A stretch of DNA of 64,000 bases from Amycolatopsis viridis (GTDB lineage: Bacteria > Actinomycetota > Actinomycetes > Mycobacteriales > Pseudonocardiaceae). The notes beneath the pieces are model-generated. The model made no database searches, was not told the DNA's origin, and saw only the letters and a list, made by a program, of their open reading frames with translations. The DNA lies in the NCBI RefSeq assembly GCF_011758765.1, contig NZ_JAANOU010000001.1, positions 3,472,001 through 3,536,000 of the forward strand. The letters are read 5' to 3'. A program made the position numbers and the translations under genes. Below, in pieces: positions 36,221 through 42,200 of this stretch (positions are counted from its first letter, which is position 1; each line of letters opens with the position of its first letter).

Positions 36221-36256
36221 GGGCACTAAGGGCACTAAGGACACTGAGGGCACTGA
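36212..36256 (+). repeat. 9-bp tandem repeat carrying in-frame stop codons
   Basis: Five copies of a 9-mer, GGGCACTAA three times, then GGACACTGA and GGGCACTGA. The first copy supplies the last two residues (Gly-His) and stop of the ThDP enzyme. Because the unit is three codons, every copy repeats Gly-His-stop in the same frame, giving five tandem stops. Confidence 0.95.
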
Positions 36257-36285
36257 GGACTGCGGACCGGCCGGCGCCGGCGCGT

Positions 36286-36894
36286 TCACGCCGGCCCGGG
36301 CGCAGCCGGCCGGGCGGCCGCCGGCGCACCGGGATCCCCGGCGGTTCCGGTCCGCAGTTCGTCGTACTGCCTGCGCAGCGCGGTGCGTGCCCGCCACAGC
36401 AAGGAGCACGCGGCGGCGGGCGAGATCCCGGATTCGGCGGCGAGGTCCTGCGGCCGGTAGCCCAGCACGTCCACCCGCCAGAGCACGTCGCGCCACCGCG
36501 GCGGCAGTGCGGCGAAGGCGGCGTGGAGGGCCGGTTCGCCGTCCGGTTCCGGGGTGGCCGCGCCCTCGCCCGCCTCGAGCCCGGCGGGCAGGCTCAGCGC
36601 GTTTCGCCCGGCCAGGTCGATCGCGAGGCGGCGGACCGTGGTCCGCAGGTAGGCGCCGACGTTGGTGAGCGGGCCGCGCCCGGCGTCCAGCGCCACCATC
36701 ATGCGCAGCAGTGCGTCGGCGGAGACGTCCTCCGCATCCGCGACCGACCGGACGAACCGGCGTGCGTACCGCACCAGATCCGCGTGGTGCCGGCGGTAGA
36801 GCTGCGTGACCGCCTCCCGGTCGCCGCCGCGTGCCGCCGACAGCAGGTCCTCGTCGGTGGGACCCGGCGCTCTGCCGGCCAGTACCTCGCTCAT
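36286..36894 (-). CDS. ECF-type RNA polymerase sigma factor
   Basis: Sigma-70 family regulator of 202 residues. Sigma2 (about 30-95) shows YRRHHADLVRYARRFVRSVADAEDVSADALLRMM (regions 2.1-2.4); sigma4 (about 120-175) shows ALPPRWRDVLWRVDVLGYRPQDLAAESGISPAAACSLLWRARTALRRQY. A Pro/Ala-rich tail of about 20 residues ends the chain. ATG 36894 has GAGGAGG upstream. No anti-sigma gene is adjacent. Its promoter (TCACCC-N17-TGTAGTTG) is matched by that of a truncated sigma paralogue at 49082, suggesting autoregulation or shared control. Confidence 0.92.
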   Translation of the reverse strand: MSEVLAGRAPGPTDEDLLSAARGGDREAVTQLYRRHHADLVRYARRFVRSVADAEDVSADALLRMMVALDAGRGPLTNVGAYLRTTVRRLAIDLAGRNALSLPAGLEAGEGAATPEPDGEPALHAAFAALPPRWRDVLWRVDVLGYRPQDLAAESGISPAAACSLLWRARTALRRQYDELRTGTAGDPGAPAAARPAAPGPA

Positions 36895-36930
36895 ATGCCC
36901 CTCCTCGGCCGAACCGGTCACTCGGCAACC

Positions 36931-36965
36931 GATACAACTACAGGCCCGGATCGGCATTCGGGTGA
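36931..36965 (-). promoter_or_regulatory. Promoter of sigma factor gene: TCACCC-N17-TGTAGTTG
   Basis: On the minus strand TCACCC (36965-36960), a 17-nt spacer and TGTAGTTGTATC (36942-36931) precede the ATG by 36 nt. The same two boxes with identical 17-nt spacing occur before the gene at 49082. Probably an ECF-type -35/-10 pair. Confidence 0.6.
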
Positions 36966-37096
36966 TCACGCGCTACTGCTGGTGGAGTCCACTACGCTGC
37001 GCGCAATGGGCTCTGCCAGAAGGGTGAATACGGGGCTGCCGCGATAACGCACCGGATACACGCCCCGATAGTGCGCCGACGGGAACGCAACCTTGA

Positions 37097-37381
37097 TCAC
37101 AAAGTGGTCACGTTGCTCCTTTTTGGAGCGCCGAACGCCGGGGAGCGGCTCGTCCGGCGCGCGCACACGTCGCAGGTGCGGTCCGGCTGCCACGCGCGTG
37201 CCTGGGCGCGGAACACCCGCCGGAGGTCGCGCCGCGGTCGGACGACGCCGGTGGCGTCGTGCAGCGGGGTGCCGAACACCTGGAGCCTGCGCTGCCTGCG
37301 CCCGCAGCCGCACACCGTGCGGCGGTAGCACCGGGCCACCGCGATGCCGTCCCTCACCCGTACCTGGATGCGCCCGTTCAT
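37097..37381 (-). CDS. Small Cys-rich protein, unknown function
   Basis: A 94-residue basic protein with paired cysteines: RCYRRTVCGCGRRQRR in the first third and RTCDVCARRTSR near the end, a spacing that could hold one zinc ion or an Fe-S cluster. Between them is an Arg-rich stretch. ATG 37379-37381 has GGGAG about 6 nt upstream, which argues for a real gene even though I recognise no family. It is divergent from the XRE regulator (151-nt gap) and may be its partner or target. Confidence 0.6.
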   Translation of the reverse strand: MNGRIQVRVRDGIAVARCYRRTVCGCGRRQRRLQVFGTPLHDATGVVRPRRDLRRVFRAQARAWQPDRTCDVCARRTSRSPAFGAPKRSNVTTL

Positions 37382-37529
37382 CGTTGCTCCCACTCGCTCG
37401 TGCGGAATCGTCCCGTTAGGAGACGGCGCGGCGCGAAGCGGCATGTCGCCGAACGGACTTTCCCTTTCGGATGGGATCTGGACCACACCTCGACCCGGCG
37501 TCATGACCGGCCGGCGGCATCGTTGCTCC
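37379..37529. repeat. 12-bp direct repeat CATCGTTGCTCC spanning a divergent promoter
   Basis: CATCGTTGCTCC occurs at 37379-37390, covering the start of the Cys-rich gene, and again at 37518-37529, just before the XRE gene start at 37533. Two exact copies 139 nt apart at both ends of the intergenic region could be operators for the XRE protein, or a coincidence of translation-start sequences. Confidence 0.45.
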
Positions 37530-37532
37530 GTT

Positions 37533-37841
37533 ATGGAAAACGAGCAGCCGGCCCTCTTCGCCGCCGCGGTGGGCGACGTCCTGCGCGAGCTGCGCACGCG
37601 TCGCGGGTGGACACGGAGCGACCTGAGCACGCGGATGGGCGGTGCGGTCTCGCCCTCGGCCATCTCCGGCTACGAAAACGGTTACCGCGCGCTGAAGCTG
37701 GAGCTGCTCGCCGAGCTGTGCACCGCACTCGGTGCCCGGGTCGACACCGTCGTCGCCACCGCCGACCGCCGGGTGCGCTCGCCGTCGCCGGCGCGGGCTC
37801 ACGTGCTGCGGCACCGCAACCGGCGCCACGCCAGCTTGTAG
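37533..37841 (+). CDS. XRE-family helix-turn-helix regulator
   Basis: A 102-residue DNA-binding protein. The HTH_3/XRE domain covers about 10-65: VGDVLRELRTRRGWTRSDLSTRMGGAVSPSAISGYENGYRALKLELLAELCTALGARV. The C-terminus is Arg/His-rich. ATG 37533. It is divergent from the Cys-rich gene and its 3' end overlaps the converging 58-residue gene by 43 nt. Probably a repressor of a nearby promoter; there is no toxin-like partner. Confidence 0.85.
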   Translation: MENEQPALFAAAVGDVLRELRTRRGWTRSDLSTRMGGAVSPSAISGYENGYRALKLELLAELCTALGARVDTVVATADRRVRSPSPARAHVLRHRNRRHASL

Positions 37842-37975
37842 GGGTCCAGCTCGAGGACCCGTCCGGACTGCACGTCCGTCCGGGCCCGGGCCAGGACCCG
37901 GCGGGCTTCCTGCACGTCGATGTCGTACTCCCGGCAGCGCGCGAGAAAGGCGCGCAACGCGTCGTTCTCGGACAC
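37799..37975 (-). CDS. 58-residue conserved-looking small protein
   Basis: GTG 37973-37975 to stop 37799. The translation VSENDALRAFLARCREY through LDPYKLAWRRLRCRST is highly charged and helical, with GC-rich third positions in this frame, so it looks coding although too short for standard length cut-offs. Two cysteines (positions 14 and 55). Ribosome site is weak. It overlaps the end of the convergent XRE gene by 43 nt and lies 52 nt downstream of a 51-residue membrane protein gene on the same strand. No family recognised. Confidence 0.5.
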   Translation of the reverse strand: MSENDALRAFLARCREYDIDVQEARRVLARARTDVQSGRVLELDPYKLAWRRLRCRST

Positions 37976-38027
37976 GCTCAGAGGATCGACCGCGCAGACG
38001 AGCTGAAACGTGCCTCAGCTGATCGTG

Positions 38028-38183
38028 TCACCCGAGCGTCGCGGTGTCGTCGTGCAGCCAGGCATCCAGACGGGGAAAAGCGAGGTACCACAACGCGATG
38101 CCCAGTGCCGCCGCGACCCCGAGCAAGATCAGCAGCTTGACCACCCGGTTGCCGGGCAGCCACCGCCACACCAGATCCAGCAC
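38028..38183 (-). CDS. 51-residue single-TM protein downstream of sortase
   Basis: GTG 38181-38183 with GGAGGG 7 nt upstream; stop 38028-38030. Sequence starts VLDLVWRWLPGNRVVK, then one hydrophobic helix LLILLGVAAALGIALWYLAF, then a short acidic tail. It begins 3 nt after the sortase stop, so it is co-translated with the sortase. Probably an inner-membrane accessory protein; similar small membrane proteins often follow class E sortase genes (from memory, not checked). Confidence 0.65.
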   Translation of the reverse strand: MLDLVWRWLPGNRVVKLLILLGVAAALGIALWYLAFPRLDAWLHDDTATLG

Positions 38184-38186
38184 GGC

Positions 38187-38906
38187 TCATCCCTCCAGTT
38201 CCGGTGGCCTGCCGGCGGTTTTCCCCCGCGTGCCGGCGAGTTCGGCGTGCACGATCAGCCGTTCCCAGTTGCCCCACCGGGGATTGCACGTCGTCAGGGT
38301 CAGCAGCTGCCGCACGGGTGGTGCACCGGGATCGGCGGGGTTGGCGGCGATGACGGTGCTGTCGGTCGGCGCCACCACGCTCGTGCCGGTCACCCGGTAC
38401 ACGAACCACTGCTCCGCCGTCTCGACCACGACCGCGTCGCCGGGTACCAGTTTGTCCAGGTCCCAGAAGGTGCCACGCACCCGGTGCCCGGCCACCGCGA
38501 AGTTGCCGGGCTCGCCGGGCGACTGGCTGCCCGGGTAGTGTCCCGGCCCCGTGCGCAGATCGGCCGGGGACACGCCTTGCACCACGGCCCAGTGCAGCCC
38601 GAGCCGGGGCAGGTACAGCCGCGCGAGGGGCATGCCCTCCGCGCTCGCGTCCGTGGTCGCCGCCGGGGACACCACTGTGGACGCATCCGGTGGCGCCGCA
38701 CCGCTTTGCCACAGCTGGTCGAGTTGCCGGTCGAGGATCTGTTGCTGCCCGGCGACCCGGGCCACCACCCCGAACTCCTCGTAGGCCACGAACAACAGCA
38801 CCACCAGACCGAGCACCACGGACAGCTCACCGGTGACCTGCACCAGCCGGCGAACCGCGCGGACGGCGGGCCGTGCCGCCGCGCCGATGCCGGCCACCTC
38901 AGGCAT
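38187..38906 (-). CDS. srtE: Class E sortase
   Basis: Membrane-anchored transpeptidase of 239 residues. N-terminal TM (about 24-42), then the sortase barrel: catalytic H141 in NFAVAGHRVRGTFWDLD, C207 in LLTLTTCNPRWGNWERLIV and R216. LTTC-N-P-R-W is the class E pattern. Class E enzymes recognise LAxTG rather than LPxTG, matching the LATTG signal of the surface protein encoded upstream at 39344. The ATG 38904-38906 overlaps the preceding gene's stop by 8 nt. Confidence 0.94.
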   Translation of the reverse strand: MPEVAGIGAAARPAVRAVRRLVQVTGELSVVLGLVVLLFVAYEEFGVVARVAGQQQILDRQLDQLWQSGAAPPDASTVVSPAATTDASAEGMPLARLYLPRLGLHWAVVQGVSPADLRTGPGHYPGSQSPGEPGNFAVAGHRVRGTFWDLDKLVPGDAVVVETAEQWFVYRVTGTSVVAPTDSTVIAANPADPGAPPVRQLLTLTTCNPRWGNWERLIVHAELAGTRGKTAGRPPELEG

Positions 38907-39165
38907 CCCGGCGCCGTAGCCACCACAGGACCACAGCCACAGCTGCGGCCACCGCCGGCGAGCCGGCCAGGAGCCAGCGCAGGACCCCCGGACCGTCCTC
39001 GTCCGGCCCGACGTGGGTCGCCGCGGCGCCGGATCGCAGTGCGGTCACCCCGTTCCCGGGGCCTGCCGACAGCCCGGCGGGGCGAGCGCCTGCCGCGGCT
39101 GCGCCGACCGGTCCCCCGGTGGCGATCACCACGGCGACGAGTCCGGCGAGTGCTGCGCGGATCAT
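38899..39165 (-). CDS. Small secreted/membrane protein between surface protein and sortase
   Basis: An 88-residue protein with a signal peptide (MIRAALAGLVAVVIATGGPVGAAAA), an Ala/Gly/Ser-rich linker of about 35 residues and a C-terminal TM with a positive stop (VAAAVAVVLWWLRRRDA). It resembles a mini anchor protein lacking a sorting motif. ATG 39165 has AAGGAG six nt upstream. It lies 82 nt after the surface-protein gene and overlaps the sortase start by 8 nt, implying coupling with the sortase. Confidence 0.7.
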   Translation of the reverse strand: MIRAALAGLVAVVIATGGPVGAAAAGARPAGLSAGPGNGVTALRSGAAATHVGPDEDGPGVLRWLLAGSPAVAAAVAVVLWWLRRRDA

Positions 39166-39247
39166 CGAGTGCTCCTTCTGGTTCGGCGGGCTCTGCCCGT
39201 CCCGCCCCGGAAGTTCGCGGGGCGGGACGGGCAGAGCGTCGGCCGGG

Positions 39248-42200
39248 TCAGCCGTGGCGGCGGCGGACCCTGATCACCGTGAGCAGCGCACCGCCGAGTG
39301 CGAGGAGGATCCCCGCCACGAGCAGCTGCAGCCAGGTGTTGTCACCCGTGGTGGCGAGCTTGCCGCCACCCGAGGCGCCCGGCGCGCCCGGCTTGCCGGG
39401 ACCGGCCGGCGTGTCGACCGCCGTGTCGGTCCGGCAGTCCGGGTTGTCCGCACCGGCGGCGCAGTTGCCGCCCGGGTTGAACCCGCCCGAACCCGGCGGG
39501 GTGACCACCACGTTGTGGAGGTTCCCGTCGCCACGGGCCGGATCGTTCACCGTGACCGAGTAGGTGACCGTCGTCGTGCCTCCCACCGCGAGCGGACCGG
39601 ACCAGGACAGCGTGGTCCCGTCGACCGTGGCGCCGCCGGTGGCGTCACCGTTGTAGGTCGCGTCGTCGAGCACAGCGGACAGGTCGTCGGTGAAGCTCGC
39701 CGGCTTGTCCGCGGTGTAGGCCACCTGCCCGGTGTTGGTCACCGTGACGGTGTAGGTGACCTTGCCGCCCGGTCCGGCGTGGCCGGTGGAGGCGTGCTTG
39801 ACCACCTCGAACGACCGCACGCTGGTCCGCGTACCGCAGTCCGGGTCGGTGGACCCCGTGGTGCAGTTGCCGTTCAGCCCCGGCGGGGTGACCACCTTGT
39901 TGTCCAGCAACCGGTCGCCGGTGTCCGGGTCGTGCACGGTCACCGAGTAGGTCACCGTCACCGACTGCCCCGCGGGCAGCGGACCGGACCAGGACAGCGT
40001 GGTCCCGTCGACCGTGGCGCCGCCGGTGGCGTCACCGTTGTAGGTGGCGTCGTCGAGCACAGCGGACAGGTCGTCGGTGAAGCTCGCCGGGTCCTGTGCG
40101 GTGAAGTCGGCCTGGCCGGTGTTGGTCACCGTCACCGTGTAGGTCACCTTCTCCCCCGGAGCGGCCGTGGCCGACGAGGTCGTCTTGGTCACCTTCAGCT
40201 GGTTGCCCGGCACGTTCGCCGTGCACTGCGGGTTGGTGGTCCCCGCGGGGCAGCTGCCGCCGCCCGCCGGGGTCACCACGGTGTTGCCCAGCTTCTGGTC
40301 ACCGGTGTCCGGGCTGTGCACCGTGACCGAGTAGGTCACCGTGACCGCCTGCCCGACGGCGAGCGGACCCGACCACGACAGCACCGGTTCGGCGTAGGTC
40401 GCCCCGCCGGTGGCGTCGTTGTTGTAGGTCGCGTCGTCGAGCACCGCCGACAGGTCGTCGGTGAAGCTCGCCGGGGCCCCGGCCGGGTAGTCGACCTTGC
40501 CGGTGTTGGTCACCGTCACCGTGTAGGTGAGCTTGTCCCCCGCCGCGGCCTTGGTCTTGTCGACCGTCTTGACCACGTCGTAGGACTGCACCGGAGTCTG
40601 GACCGGGTCACACGGTCCGGGCGTGCCGTCGGCGCACCCGGCGCCGGGGACGTCCGGCAGCACCGGGGCGTTGGTGAGCTGGTGGTCACCGCTGTCCGGG
40701 TTGCCGACGGTCACCGAGTAGGTCACCGTCACCGTCTGCCCGACCGCGAGCGGACCGGACCACGACAGCACCGGCGCCACGTACTGCGCGCCGTTGGTGG
40801 CGTCGTTGTTGTAGGTGGCGTCGTCCAGCACGGCGGCCAGGTTGTCGCTGAACGCGGCCGGGTTCTCCGCCGTGTAATCGGCCTGGCCGGTGTTGGTCAC
40901 CGTCATCGTGTAGGTGATGGTGTCGCCGGGCAGGGCCTTCTCGGCCGACGCGGACTTGGCGACCGTGTAGGACGCGACCGGCGTGTCCGTCCGGCAGGCC
41001 GCAGCGTCCGCGCCCGGCGGGCAGTTGCCGCCGCCGGTCACCGCGTTGCGCAGGTGGTGGTCACCGGTGCTCGGCGCGTTCACCGTCACCGAGTAGGTCA
41101 CCGTCACCGACTGGCCGACCGCGAGCGGGCCGGACCAGGACAGCGTGTTCCGGTCGACCGTGGCGCCGTTGGTGGCGTCGTCGTTGTAGGTGGCGTCGTC
41201 CAGGACACCGGACAGGTCGTCGGTGAACGTGGCCGGGTTGGCGGCCGTGTAGCCGGTCCTGCCGGTGTTGGTCACCGTGACGGTGTAGGTGACCTTCTCG
41301 CCGGTGCCGGCCTGGGCGGCCGACGCCGTCTTGGTCACCGTGTAGTCGGACACCGGCACGTGGCCCGGTGCGCACGGGGCGAGCGAGCCGTCCGCGCAGG
41401 TGAAGCCGGGCACGCCCGGTGGTGCGCTGACGCCGTTGACCAGGTCGTGGTCACCGGTGCCGGGCTTGTGCACGGTCACCGAGTAGGTCACCGTGACCGT
41501 CTGCCCGACGGCGAGGGGTCCCGACCACGACAGGGTCGGCGCGGTGTAGGTCGCCCCGTTGTCCGCGTCGTTGTTGTAGGTCGCGTCGTCCAGCACCCCC
41601 GACAGGTCGTCGATGAAGCCGGCCGGGTTCTGCGCGGTGTAGGCGGCCTGACCGGTGTTGGTCACCGTCACCGTGTAGGTCACGGTGTCGCCCAGCCCGG
41701 CCTCGGCCGGGTCGGCCTTCTTGGCGACCGAGAACGACCGGACCGCAACCACGTTGTGGCACGCGGGATCGGTCGAGCCCGGGGCGCAGCCACCACCGGT
41801 GCCCGGCGGGTTGCTGACCGCGTTCACCAGCCGCTTGTCACCGGTGTCCGGGTTGTGGACCGTCACCGTGTACGTGACCGTGACGGATTCGCCGACCGCG
41901 AGGGGACCCGACCACGACAGCACCGGTTCGGCGTAGGTCGCCCCACCGGTGGCGTCGTTGTTGTAGGTCGCGTCGTCCAGCACCCCCGACAGGTCGTCGG
42001 TGAACGACGCCGGTGCCTCTGCCGGGTAGGCGGCCTGGCCGGTGTTCGTCACGACGACCGTGTAGGTGATCGTGTCACCCGGGTTCGCGTCCTGCTGCGA
42101 GGCGGACTTGGTGACGCTGAACGACTTCGACGGCGTCGTCGTGGTGCACGCGGGGTCGGTGGACCCGGCGGCGCAGTTGCCGCCGGTGCCCGGTGGCGTG

